Assembly (NCBI GenBank): GCA_009823395.1
Contig: CM020501.1
Span: forward strand, 13,749,861-13,813,860
From: Thamnaconus septentrionalis
Lineage: Eukaryota > Chordata > Actinopteri > Tetraodontiformes > Monacanthidae
Length of the DNA: 64,000 nucleotides
Reading direction: 5' to 3'
Positions 27,030-37,868 of this stretch are shown here, piece by piece. The notes under the pieces are model-generated. The model searched no databases. It was not told the DNA's origin and saw only the letters and a program-made list of their open reading frames with translations. The translations under genes were made by a program, and so were the position numbers. The stretch's first letter is position 1, and each line of letters begins with the position of its first letter.

Positions 27030-27580
27030 TTAATTTGGATAATGAGTCAAAATGATTAACCTAATTGGTCTAATTTGCTTCATTATCTTCCTTTCACAGA
27101 CTGTTTGTGGCTTGCCGGCTCATGTTTTCATCCAGCTCCTAATTTCTCAAAGCGCGCTGCCTGGAATACATTTTTGCGGCAATTGGCAAAATGAGAATTT
27201 TTGTCTTGTTTACACCGATTTGTTTAATTATACAACTATAACCTGCAATACATTATTCATTGGCCCCTTTAAACGTTTGATCAAATGTATTTTTGGTGGT
27301 AATGCAGGAATTGTTAAACTAATTTTATTTAGACTAAGCTGTGATATTGGTGTAAATTACCAATCAGTTTCTATTATACCCCCAGTGTTCTCTGGGTATT
27401 CTAGTCTGGTTGTGCTTCATAGATTAATGGTGCACATTCTGCAACCTTATGCTCATTTCCCTTTGTTTCATATTACTTATAAGATGTCTATTAAATATGA
27501 TGATTAAAATGTTAATTTGTAAAGTGTCATTGGGTGCTTTCACAGTCAATTTCACAGGCATGCAATGTATTTTTTTTTTA
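27030..27580 (+). other. AT-rich candidate conserved element containing a 151-codon frame
   Basis: The longest simple-sequence-free plus-strand frame in the window runs 27052-27507. It begins MINLIGLICFIIFLSQTVCG, which looks like a signal peptide, and has several Cys but no domain I recognise. There is no visible promoter, poly(A) signal or flanking exon. TAAT-rich words (TTTAATTATACAAC, AAACTAATTTTATTTAG) suggest instead a conserved AT-rich enhancer in which stops happen to be absent. Confidence 0.25.
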
Positions 27581-27759
27581 TATTACAGGTTAACTATTTA
27601 TAGTGGTCCTTAAAAGGAATATTGTGATTTGTAAGTATTGAGCTTCCTAACACATTAACACAAGCGTGTGTATTAAAAGGGGCTCCTGAGTTGGATTGAC
27701 TTGGACAACTTCCAAATCTTGTTCTGAAATCCAATTTTAAAGTTTTGTCTTTCTTTCTT

Positions 27760-27813
27760 CATTCATTCATTCATCTTCTATACCCGCTTATTCCAATTCA
27801 GGGTCACGGGGGC
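27760..27813 (-). mobile_element. 54-bp severely 5'-truncated copy of SINE S1 with perfect 13-bp target duplication
   Basis: Only the 3' tail of the SINE is present: CATTCATTCATTCATCTTCT, then the ACCCGCTTATTCCAATTCAG and GGTCACGGGGG blocks, identical to the tail of the copy at 10.8 kb. It is bracketed by GTCTTTCTTTCTT at 27747-27759 and again at 27814-27826. A perfect 13-bp duplication around a tail-only fragment indicates target-primed reverse transcription that stopped early, although the flank is a low-complexity CTTT run. Confidence 0.8.
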
Positions 27814-28047
27814 GTCTTTCTTTCTTTTCTTTTTTTTTTTTTTTGGTAGCGCAATACCAAATGACGGAAATCATTCTTTTACTTTTAAGAAGTGAACTTA
27901 GGTGAACAACCTTGAAATGGTGGAGACATTGATTTATAGGATTTAAGCTAAATGCACCAATTTAGGATGTTATTTCCCAGTGTTCATATATTTTTTTCTT
28001 ATTAGATCTTGCTTGTCTAAATTTTAGACAGGAAACACCCCTTTTTA

Positions 28048-28105
28048 TTCTTCTTCATCATCATCCTCATCCTCATCATCATCATCATCATCTTCTTCTT
28101 CTTCT
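28048..28105 (+). repeat. (TTC)/(ATC)/(CTC) trinucleotide array
   Basis: TTC, ATC and CTC units mix over about 58 bp, ending in TTCTTCTTCTTC. Confidence 0.9.
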
Positions 28106-28339
28106 GCGTTATGGGTGAATTTACGATGCATGCCGACACCTACTGCAGCCTAGTGTGCGCTAATAAGCCATATTCACAGAGGGCCCTGAATCTTTCGCAG
28201 TGATGAGCGCAGGCCAAGCAGGCAGCCACCAGTGTGTGGCGGGTGATAATGTTCCACCGCAAAGAAATACCTCTATGGGAAAGTTTAAACTTGTCTCTAT
28301 GACAGTTTTGGCAAAAGCCAAATTTGCTCTGGGACTCGC

Positions 28340-28530
28340 TGGTACAGCGGATTTCTCAACAGGACATTATTGGTCGGTGACCTTTCAAGAAATGCAGCTT
28401 GTCACTTTGAACATTGTTATGCACTGCCATAATTTTCCAATAATGATTTCATGTTGTAAAATTGGCAATTATGAAACAGTAGGAGGGACCATATGGTCAG
28501 GCAATCAATTTCATTAACGCTGATGCTTGA
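28340..28530. other. Candidate conserved non-coding element
   Basis: Low-repeat AT-balanced sequence with GGACATTATTGGTCGGTGAC, AACATTGTTATGCACTGCCA, TAATTTTCCAATAATGATTT and CAATCAATTTCATTAACGC. It is bounded by a poly(A) run at 28540-28548. No coding domain is seen. Confidence 0.2.
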
Positions 28531-28934
28531 GTCCCGAAAAAAAAAGAAATTGACTTTCACCATCAGAACGCGTGGTCCTTTGTGGTCTGACTGCAGTTTC
28601 ACAGTCACGAGATGCAGAAATTTAATTAAAAGACGACACACTGGCCAAACACCCTCCAGCCACTGTTAAAAGAACAAGCACTACAAGACACATGCATGTC
28701 TGGAGGCCTGTCGTTTGGAGCCTTTACTCGCAGCAACCGCAGAGACGACTGAAAGCGCTCCTTAGAACAATCACACTGCGCTTTGTTGATGGGCTGAGCT
28801 CTGCTTTGCTCCAGTTAGCACATGCCTCCAGCTCACTGCTGACGTCTGTCTAATTCCCAGCATCAGAATAGAGACATGGGGGCTGTCCCTGCTTCAGTAG
28901 ACCAGGACAAGAAAGCCGCTCAAATAACTTTATT

Positions 28935-29030
28935 TTTCATTTCACCTTTATTTCCGCACAGAAACTCATTGAGACACAAGGTCTCGTTCTCAAGGAGCTG
29001 TTTCACAAAAATGCAGCAATCATCTGTTGC
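28935..29030 (+). repeat. Old interspersed repeat fragment (CCTTTATTT...ACTCATTGAGACAC type)
   Basis: The order CACCTTTATTTC, AAACTCATTGAGACACAAGG, TCTCGTTCTCAAGGAGC and CACAAAAATGCAGCA resembles a widely dispersed fish repeat with the pattern CCTTTATTTAACCAGG...ACTCATTGAGA.CAAGGTCTC. The copy is degraded, and the assignment rests on recall of the pattern. Confidence 0.45.
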
Positions 29031-29935
29031 ACACAGATTCGTTAGCCCAATACATGGACTAAAACAAATGGGTAAAATAGGCAAGCGGAAGTACTAAAAA
29101 CTGGAGTAAATTCCCACAGCTTTCCCTGTTGTGCTTAAAATGAGTATAAATTTCCAAAGCAGGCACAAACTGGGCGTCTTCAGAGCCTGCTGGATTGTGT
29201 CCCAAGTGGGGGAGAAAATGCCTTTTTTTCCAACCTGTGCATGAGCGGAGGAGGGTATGCTGAAGGTAATGAAAGCCTGGGAGCAAAAGCTGTGTCTGCA
29301 CAGCTTCTGTGACAGGAATGAGCAAAAAGATGATGGCAGCAGCAGAAAGTACAACCGAGAGTATGTTGAGGGTCTTAAAGTGGTAATGACAAACTGTGAT
29401 TGACATCTGAGAACAGCTGATAGAGGCACGCATGTAAATCAGGAGGCGACAAGTAAGAAACGTGGAATAAGAATGGAAGGCGCTGCTTGTATCTACAAGT
29501 TCAGTTAGAGCTCTTTGAGGATTTGCCACTGACTGTAAAGGCACAACTCAAAAAGAATGACACCAGCTAATGAGACGACTGAGGGTGTTCAGTCCTCCAG
29601 GAAGTCAGGGTATTCCTTGTATTTCTTTTCTAAAGCTAACTAGCCCTCAGCAGCTCTCAGCAGTCTGCTATCCTTCCAACTAACTCAGTCCCAACTAGAC
29701 CGAACAGCCCTCAAATTCTCTATTTCTTGCTGAAGCTGAACATGTTTAATTTTGTGTGACTGGCTCAAAAGTTTTCGTTTTTATAGTTGTGGTAATTGCA
29801 TTGATAGTTTATGGCAGAAGGCATTCAATGTCCATTCAATGTGGTAGAATAAACATTGTAATAAGATTCTTACTAAAACTTACTATTCGACTATTACTTC
29901 AAATCTTTTATTGCTGTTGAGTTTGTGTTACAACA

Positions 29936-30345
29936 TCTATCCATCCGTCCATTCTTCCATCCATCTAAAGCTAAAACCCAACCATAGTTCTACAAAATGT
30001 TCCCGCTATCATTTATTAGCTTGTTTCTATTTAAATTTGCCCCAACACCTATCACCAAACATTGGTAAATGTTAGCAAATAGATCTTGACCGTGTACATC
30101 AGCAGCATTGACCAAACGGAAGGCTGAGTTCAAGCTGCCAGTTTATCACAGGGTCACAGACAGAAAACTATTTCCACTTGCACTGATGTCTATGAACAAA
30201 TTAGAGGTTCCAATTTGCCTCGTGTGCATGTTTTAGGACTGTGGGAGGGACCTGCAGTACCTGTAGAGAGCCCATGCAGACACAGGGAGAACATGCAAAC
30301 TCCACATAGAAATGCCTGAACCACTGAAGAAGGTACGCTCATCAT
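29936..30345 (-). mobile_element. Diverged SINE S1 copy with AC microsatellite at its edge
   Basis: A (CCAT)n-like tail at 29936-29965 is followed, after unrelated-looking sequence, by SINE blocks: GCCAGTTTATCACAGGGTCA, GTGTGCATGTTTTAGGACTG, and ACAGGGAGAACATGCAAACT with CCACATAGAAA. The order is that of the minus-strand SINE. An AC microsatellite (30366-30411) follows. The copy is old and gapped, so its limits are approximate. Confidence 0.65.
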
Positions 30346-30361
30346 CTTTGGTAAAATGCCA

Positions 30362-30365
<4 letters not shown>

Positions 30366-30411
<46 letters not shown>
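30366..30411 (+). repeat. (AC)23 microsatellite
   Basis: Uninterrupted AC run that ends in GCGC, adjacent to the SINE copy near 30.1-30.3 kb. Confidence 0.95.
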
Positions 30412-30413
<2 letters not shown>

Positions 30414-31659
30414 GCTTTCTCTGCTGCTGCGTGTCGCCTCAATCACTGCCATTTCCTTCACATAATGTCAGGGACACTCATCCAAATGGTGCTTATGATG
30501 TTATAAACCCGTCATAGAATTAATCCTGAATTCTGGTTAATAATTTACAGCAAAATCATATTTTACAGCAGAGTCTAAGTAACAATTACCTCCTCGAGGG
30601 CTGAGCCCATTTTTTAATTATAGAAGGGAAAGAAACTATTCGGGCAAATTAAATGAGCAAGCTGATAAGCAAATTTGGGGAAAGACGGAAAAGAATTGTA
30701 ATGTTGAGTCAGGCCGTCGCTCCTTTCGGCACTCCAACGTCCTTTGCTAATCACAATGTCTCCTGAATGCACATCAGTAATTACATTTCACCGAGAATGG
30801 CACGGCTGAAGTACAATGAAGCCCTTCCATTTGCTTTTTTTGCTTTTTTCCAAACAGCCGAGAACATTGGGGAAAAAATAATTCAATTTCTATTTCAGAA
30901 ATGTGCGGAGGATCGTCAAAGCTCACAAATCAATCGGCTTGTAACTGCTTGACAAATTGGGTGCTGACCTTTCACGGATTCTGATTTGATCGTTTCCTGG
31001 ATAAGAGTTATTATATCAGGTCCGCATTGAAACTGACAGCTCTTCTCAGACAAATTCAATACATTAGTGAGGCAGCGGTAAATTGTCTTATTCAGAGCTG
31101 GAAGTCATTCTATTGATGTGGTTCCGGAACAGTTGTTCATTGCGGGAATCATAGTGATCAGAACACCTCTATTCATACCTTCAAGCTGGTAGTAAATGTT
31201 AAAGAATCAAGTTCAGCTTGTGTGATTGTGGATCTTAGACTCGACTTAGGCATATTATTGATTAACGACATTCTCACAGATGGAATGTTGACACTACGTT
31301 ACTGTAAAATGGGCCGACACACTAAAACCTTTGCAGGACTATTCCTCATACTCGTATTTTACTCACTTAAGTGTGATGGTCCTGCTTTCCATTGTAGGAC
31401 AACTTCATGACAGCAACAATAGCAAAATTAAACTCAGGTTGACTTGTTGCAGTGAGGTGTTGAAATGACTTCTCAACATGTCGGCAGGTCAACATCTTTG
31501 ACTCTCATGGAGGCAGCAATACCTCCAGGTACGAGATCATAGCATCTGTTATGACCAGATGCCACCTATTGCCAGGAAAAGCACATCAGGTCAACTGTCA
31601 AATGCATAAAATTGAACCGTGGCCACCTCTTCTACTGTCTATTAGTATTAGTCACAGGC

Positions 31660-31762
31660 CTCAAACAAACCAAGACAAAAGGGAACACACTCACTTGGTT
31701 CGGAATGTCTCCAATCGATCCAGATGCAAAAGCTCCTCTTCCATGTAGCCTCGTAAAAGTCC
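31660..31762 (+). repeat. Interspersed repeat family R2, copy 2
   Basis: Counterpart of the repeat near 25.4 kb, in the same orientation. It carries the same 17-mer at 31703-31719 with related flanks on both sides. The limits are where similarity fades by eye. Confidence 0.5.
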
Positions 31763-34229
31763 CTTTCTGGCTGACCAGACTGCTACAGGCTCTCTCTATC
31801 TCAGGGGAGAGCAGAGACCAGAGGCAATAAATATGCTTCTGGATAATGTGGCGGAAAGTTGTGGTTCACCAATAACTTGGCTTTATTGCTTTCTCCGTAT
31901 TTAGGCTTCCCCTCTGTGATCAGCAAAACGCCACGTCTCTCTGCCCGCCTCTTATTAATTTATGCATTAACTTGGAACTGGTCCAGATTGAAACCCAATG
32001 GCATCTGCATGCCGATGTAAGCTTTAATGATAACCCAGTAAGTCATTGTGTGGCGTTTTGGAATTGTCTAGCCGGCCAAAGCAGATCAACAGGCCATCCT
32101 CTTGTGCCTCTTCGATTATCAGACCTCATACATTCCTTCTCACTTCTTACATAAACTCGCTGTGTGCCGTATTTCATCACAGTCAAATCTAAGTTTACTC
32201 GGGTAATACAAGCGCAGAATCCTAAACCTTTGCATGAATTACATTAAAATGCTGAGGATATGTGCATCAGCGAGCACGGGTGCAACCTTTTTCGATAATG
32301 GGAACGCAAGGAAGAAAAACAACAACGAAACACGGCTGAATTTATGAATTTTGATGTCAGAACAGGGAGTAACATTTTATTGGTGGCTATATGTTTACCC
32401 AACCAAGTTCTAATAACTAAATGATGAACTGTTGTTTCAAGAAATGGCTCTAACACCAATTAATGTGCTGCTGCCATGCTAATGCACTTTAGCTACACAC
32501 TGTCCGACAGACTTTTTTCCTAAATCGTGAAGCCTTACCTCACGAGTCGCCATAAGTCCACTCTTCTTTTATTAACTTTGTCTCCAAGAGCAGAGGCAAG
32601 AAGAGCCGCACGCTAAAGAATAAATTCATCCAACTGAATTCATTGGCATGATGTTGTGAGCACATGGCTCAACGTTTCCTAAAGCTCCTGGGGTAAAGAC
32701 AGTCCCACTTGAGCTCCGCACACTCGCTGGTGATTTGTGTTGAGACCATAGGCCGATGTTAATTTATCAGAATTATGCTCAGTGCATCTGTTTATGACTT
32801 ATTTGTGCAGAGACGCCTTCAAATGCCATCTGTCTGTGTTCTTGCGTGTGTAAATTTGGGAATTGAACGACCACTTGATTTGGTTTTATTGGTGGGTTTA
32901 TGATGCATGTCGCCATCTACTCCACCCGGAGTTTGTACTGGTGGGCTGCACGTCTTGATTACCAATCGTGTGGCTTTGTTATGTTCACTGCATTGCAAAG
33001 AGTAAGCAAGTATTTAACTTATTTACCCTCAAAATGAACTTTTAATCCATCAAATAAGCGCCTGCACTGTCTCTTTGTTGCAGCTACGTGTCTCTGGCTT
33101 GTGTGTGTAGCATTCCTTGCTAGCCCTGCTCTTTAGGGTTGGAAATGTCAATTTAATGAGACAGGAAGAAAGTTGAGCATTATTACTGACAAGGAGAAAA
33201 ATAAAGTACTGACATTACAATCCTTTACTAAAACAACTGATTGTGCTTTTCCACAACCACAACAGCTCTAAAGACAGCCCTGAATGGCCCTGCTATTTAT
33301 TCACAGCAGCGCCAGAGGGATAACATTATCGAACGGAGGCATACGTCGAGGGCCTCTACTCACTCGTGCTGCATTTACATTGATCACAAACAATTATTGC
33401 GAATTAACCTATATTCAATGATGCCCATTGAGGTTAGTGGCTAAGATTAAACACCAATGCAGGCCGCCAATGCAGCGTGAAGGATGCTTAAAAAGGAGGA
33501 ACAAGTCAATTCTTCTCGCGCGCCTGCTTCCACCCCCTGCTCTCAGTCACGGCAAACTTGCTCATTTGTCCTTGGGTTCATCCCTCTAATAGCGGAGCCA
33601 GGATGCCCTCTGTCTGGCCTCATGCATGCACGCTGCAGCCAAGGCCACGGCTGGTATGACAGCCTGGCCTTGACTGACTTCCTGCCCGGGCAGGGTTGAA
33701 GTCTTGGTCAGTTGTGAGGAGATGGTTTTGAATGCCAACGGCAGCCCGGGTCTGACAGTCGGACATTAACCCACCTGACTGGAAACTGTGCTCCTGTATT
33801 TCTCATTTTTTTCCCCCAAAACCAAACAGCTGCTTGCTGTACATTACTTTAGGTGCAGCATATGTTGACTCTTTCCCCCCCCCCCAAACAGCTGTGTTGA
33901 TGCAGCTGTCTCGACATGTGTGGTGAAAAAAGGTCCCTAGGGACGCCGCTTTATCATCCCATTACCATGGTGTTGAGACAAGGTCATGACCAGCGTGATT
34001 ACAGCTAACGTTCCTGCTGCAACAGCTCGGCCTTAACCAGCACACCGACCCTCCTCAACAAGTAACTTGCTTTGGCTTTTCATCTGTTTTACCCAGACTC
34101 TCTAATGCAGATGATCCCCCACACAACACAGGTGGCGCTCTCAGTCTCATTGAACCACCTTTTTTTTTTTGAAAAAAAAATGATATCCCTTGAAATGAGT
34201 TGTATACGTCTCTCATCTCGTCACTTGCA

Positions 34230-34440
34230 CCACCTGGCTGATGCACGAGGAGGGAAAGAGGACGCGAAGACCCGCGTCGCCTCTGCGCAGCTGTCCACGT
34301 TGATAAGCCCGCGTCGAATCGACGCGCTGAGAATGCGCTTCTGCCTTCATCGCAGCTTCGTCTAATCACCACTAATCAAATGCAAATGATGGAAACAGGG
34401 CATCTTTAATTTGGAATAATAGGAACAAAGGGGGCAACGG
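34230..34440. other. Candidate regulatory element with octamer motif
   Basis: Contains GATAAGCCCGCGTCGAATCG, TCTAATCACCACTAATCAAA and a perfect POU octamer ATGCAAAT at 34380-34387, followed by GATGG and CATCTTTAATTTGG. The cluster of paired homeodomain-like TAATC sites next to an octamer is suggestive of a neural enhancer. This is inference. Confidence 0.25.
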
Positions 34441-35129
34441 GAGAAACCACATGAGCTTGTTAGTTACCACCATCATTTTGCTCTTCAGGCAAGTCCTGAG
34501 GGGATTTCTTTTAATCTAGCGTTGCCCTCGGCAACAACTAGCTGGCCCTGAAGCATCCAAACTGGAAAAAAGTTAAGTACAGTCAATGATGCCCAATTTG
34601 CCAAGAAAATGGTCCAAGTTCTGCTTTTGCTCTCTATAAGAACAGGATCTTGGCAGGAGTGGATGTGTTTTTTTTTTGTGTTTTGTAATTCTCTTATGAG
34701 TCTGTTTAACAATTTACCAAGCAGTGGTACTCCAGACAACACCAATTTGAATAATGAATCTCCATTGGCTGCAAATTTTTTCTCCTCAGACTCATTTGAT
34801 CCACAATACCAAACTGATAACAAATATCCAAAACCTTGGCTCGCTCTTTCATTTAACAACAAAAAAACCCATCAAATTCACTCCCCGTATTTGCCATAGT
34901 TTTCACAAACTTTATCAAAATAAATTGGCCAAGTGTCAGACATGTCAGGGCCACGTTTTTCATCTCCTCAGGCACATGTAAATCATCCTTGCATGGCAGC
35001 GAAATCGTTATGTCCTATTGACACTCTTATTCATTCTTTCTGTTGAAGCGATCTGTTAGAAGAACAACTGTACAATGGTACAATGGTGCCTCTTGAGCAA
35101 CCAGGCAGCTGGCTCCTGAAGTGTAACGA

Positions 35130-35530
35130 GGTAGAAGTATAATTCTGCAATTCAGTTTAGTGCCTCGTGTCGCACTGGCAGCGATGATATGTCTGTTATC
35201 AGAGGCATGAGTGGCCATGAATTTCTTTTCAATAATCGTGCCAAGCGATATCTCTTCCGCTCGACAAAGTGCTAAACCATGATTTATTACCCAAACACGC
35301 TTTCGATCAAGGCTCATCACTCCATTAGAGCCAGAGGAGTTTATCAAAGCACATCCACGGGATGTTGCCGCTTCGTGGAGGAACACTTTCAACCTCACAT
35401 AAAAACAAGTCGGGTGTCGGGCAATTATGACGCCTCGATATACCCGCAGGAACATTTTAAAGAAAAAGAAAATAACGGTATCTTTAAACGAAGGGCGTGC
35501 ATGTTGGGGATGGATGAAATTAACAGCCTC
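35130..35530. other. Candidate conserved non-coding element with open frames on both strands
   Basis: Sequence is balanced and repeat-free. The minus strand stays open for 191 codons (35027-35602) and the plus strand for 92. Neither shows a known domain, and the minus frame starts and ends in low-complexity T/A runs. The block includes ATGATTTATTACCCAAACAC and TTTTCAATAATCGTGCC. Confidence 0.25.
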
Positions 35531-35641
35531 CATAGAGTAAAAAAAAAAAATTGTTAGCATCTTCGCTTTCCCACCCTCGACTTCAGTGGAGGTTTTTTGC
35601 ACTGTTTATTGTTCTAAAAACATTAGCTTTAGCTTTAGCAT

Positions 35642-35686
35642 TTGCTTTAGCTAAAACCCTGTTGGGTTGCTTTAGCTAAAACCCTG
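35642..35686 (+). repeat. Direct repeat, two identical 20-bp units
   Basis: TTGCTTTAGCTAAAACCCTG occurs at 35642-35661 and again at 35667-35686, a 25-bp period. It is preceded by a related AGCTTTAGCTTTAGC run at 35624-35638. Confidence 0.85.
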
Positions 35687-35725
35687 GCTGGATCATATGC
35701 CATTAGCTCTGGAGGGAAATATCAT

Positions 35726-35751
35726 AGCCCTTTGTGACATCACAAAGGGCT
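35726..35751. repeat. Inverted repeat, 12-bp perfect arms, 2-nt spacer
   Basis: AGCCCTTTGTGA, then CA, then TCACAAAGGGCT. The stem is perfect and the centre reads TGACATCA, close to a CRE/AP-1 half-palindrome. It lies about 40 bp after a tandem direct repeat. Confidence 0.85.
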
Positions 35752-36438
35752 GATTTGTAGAACTGTGTTTTAGCACTTTCTAAAAGAAATGTTCTCAAGC
35801 TTATATTTTAGTACTCAGCCAAGTGTCTAAAATTATTTAATGTACTACTGCAATACTTGCCCTGAATTGTAACTAAATATGATCCATAGTCTACATGGTG
35901 CACCTATTCCCACACACTCTCAACTGAACAATATAACCAGACTTTAACCTTTCCTGCTTGTCCCAAACTATATCAAAGTTGTTGAATGAATGACATGTAA
36001 AAAGCGTAAAATGTCTGGAATAGTCCTATTTATACTCCTCTGAGACGCTGCCGGCAGCCAGGTCATTTTCTGCTTTTTAATTGGCCGGGACAGTTTCCCT
36101 GCTGTGTTCAGCCACACGTCAAGAAAAAATAGGAAGGCAAAACTCAACATCAGTCGCTGTATTAGAAATAATTTATGAGGCTGTGAAATATTTGTCATCT
36201 TCTCTGTCAAAACGCTTTTAAATTGTTCTTAAATCCTCTGTAAGCAGCTACAAAACAATGACTCTCACAGTGGGGTGCGTGTGTGTGTGTGTCAGTGGGG
36301 GCGTTAGTATTTCTGGAGCCATAAACAGATCCTGGTAATAACTGTGCAGACAGGCAGATCAGATGTGAAGAGTGAAAAATGTGCGCTGAAGGAACACATA
36401 CATATGAATGTGAATCTATGGGGATGAAAAATATGTCG

Positions 36439-36465
36439 GTGTGTGTGTGTGTGTGTGTGTGTGTG
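36439..36465 (+). repeat. (GT)13 microsatellite
   Basis: Pure GT run. A shorter GT run lies at 36278-36292. Confidence 0.95.
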
Positions 36466-36926
36466 CAATGTTTTTATGTCACTGGCAGAATGACTCATAT
36501 CCTGCGCGGCTCCTTTGATTCAAACCCCGTGATCATTATTATTTTTTTTTTACACGTTTCAATGCAAATGTTTATTTAAAAAAAAGAAACAGTTTCCACT
36601 GCGTAACAGGGTTTGAAATTTTTTGACTCGTAGCTCACAGCGTTCACAAAAGCAACCTCACACTATGTAATCCTTTCATGCGTTGAATCATTTTTCTATT
36701 TCAAGCCCAATACCAATAAGTATCCCTCCAGCGTCCTCCCCGAGCTTTCATGGTTCCACTCTTGACAGATCTGCAGCTTAATTGCAGTAATTTTTACCCG
36801 CTGGATCCCTCCAAGAAGCCTCAGATAAAAATCTACCACTCGCAAAGTATGTAAACAACCAATTAAGCGCTGCAAAAGACCAAAGATTAAGAGAAATACT
36901 TGTGGAAAACACACACACACACACAG

Positions 36927-36944
36927 GCAAGCATGCATGCTTGC
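36927..36944. repeat. 18-bp perfect palindrome next to an AC run
   Basis: GCAAGCATGCATGCTTGC is its own reverse complement. It directly follows an AC microsatellite (36910-36926), so both the alternating tract and the palindrome could adopt non-B DNA. Confidence 0.85.
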
Positions 36945-37111
36945 ACGCTATCGCCCAAAAACGGGGTAAATTAAGGGGCAGGTCTTCATGAAATAGCAAA
37001 GAACGTGATGTGAATGAAAGTGGAACATACATCTCATTATAATCGGTTTAAAATAATAATCTGTCATTTGTATGAAGTCAAAATGAATCTGGAGTCATGT
37101 TGTATGTTGCT

Positions 37112-37363
37112 GTCGCCTCACAGCAAGAAGGTTGTGGGTTCGATTCCGGGCCTGGGGCCTTTCAGTGAGGACTTTGCATGTTCTCCCTGTGTCTGCCTGG
37201 GTTCTCCGGCTTCCTCCCACAGTCCAAAAGAATGAATGTGGGGTGAATTGGAATCTCTACATTGACCGTTGGTGTGTGTGTGTGTGTGTCCGTGTGTGTG
37301 TGTGTGTGTGCGCGCGCAGTTCAGGATGACGCGGGTATTGGAAATGGATGGATGGATGGATGG
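37112..37363 (+). mobile_element. SINE S1 copy, plus orientation
   Basis: The copy opens with GTCGCCTCACAGCAAGAAGG and the B box GGTTCGATTCC, continues with GCATGTTCTCCCTGTGTCTG and GGCTTCCTCCCACAGTCCAA, and ends in (GGAT)n at 37345-37366. A TG run that passes into GCGCGC (37272-37317) replaces the usual TGTGAGTGTGAATG segment. ATGTTGCT occurs on both sides (37104-37111 and 37364-37371) and may be a short target duplication. The A box is missing. Confidence 0.75.
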
Positions 37364-37424
37364 ATGTTGCTCTGTGTTGCTTCCAGACAAGTGAATTCAA
37401 CTTCCTGTCCAGCCTCGGCGCGCG

Positions 37425-37835
37425 CAGACTGTTGGAAATCAACTTTTGCCTCCAATTAGCGTCAGAAGTAAACACGGTGTCGCCGCTGCTCATCCAAACT
37501 TTCCCCCGCAAACCTCTCGACAGGTTTTGATCAACTTCCACGCTGGTTTCGGACAGACGGTCGCTTCAAAAAGCGGCGACGGGTGACGAGCACCCGACGC
37601 ACTGCTCCGTCAGTGGGGTTTCACTTTTATATTAGCGCGAGACGCCCTCGCCGCGTCTTCCGGAGGAAGTTGTGACAGGCTGATCCACAGAGAGCGGCGT
37701 TCCCGCCTCAGCGATCCCTCGCCGCCGCGACGTGTTTGAGCTCTTTGGAGAATGTTGGCAGGTAAAAACTTGTTTAATGCGGCGCTCCCTTGCGGCGCCT
37801 CCCTCCCCGACTCTTTATCGGGGAATAAACTTATT
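37425..37835. promoter_or_regulatory. Intronic CpG-rich patch (possible CpG island)
   Basis: CpG dinucleotides are dense, for example in AGCGGCGACGGGTGACGAGC, CGAGACGCCCTCGCCGCGTC, CCTCGCCGCCGCGACGTG and the two GCGGCGC repeats near 37.78 kb, against an AT-rich background. It lies about 6.7 kb upstream of exon A. An ATG-containing donor-like site (ATGTTGGCAG|GTAAAA) is present near 37.75 kb. It could be an alternative promoter, an enhancer or simply a GC-rich patch. Confidence 0.4.
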
Positions 37836-37849
37836 AGAAGAATCCGGGG

Positions 37850-37868
37850 AAAAAAAAAAAAAAAAAAA
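37850..37868 (+). repeat. A19 homopolymer
   Basis: Nineteen A residues ending the CpG-rich patch. Confidence 0.9.

Noticed and set aside
37112..37160. tRNA gene suggested by the B box GGTTCGATTCC
   Set aside because: No cloverleaf or A box is present here. The sequence matches the head of the SINE family seen elsewhere in the window.
37700..37760. ATG plus donor-like site (ATGTTGGCAG|GTAAAA) as an alternative first coding exon of the receptor
   Set aside because: Splicing to exon A would read phase 1 and meet a stop within exon A, whose own frame needs phase 0 entry. A non-coding first exon remains possible but is unsupported.
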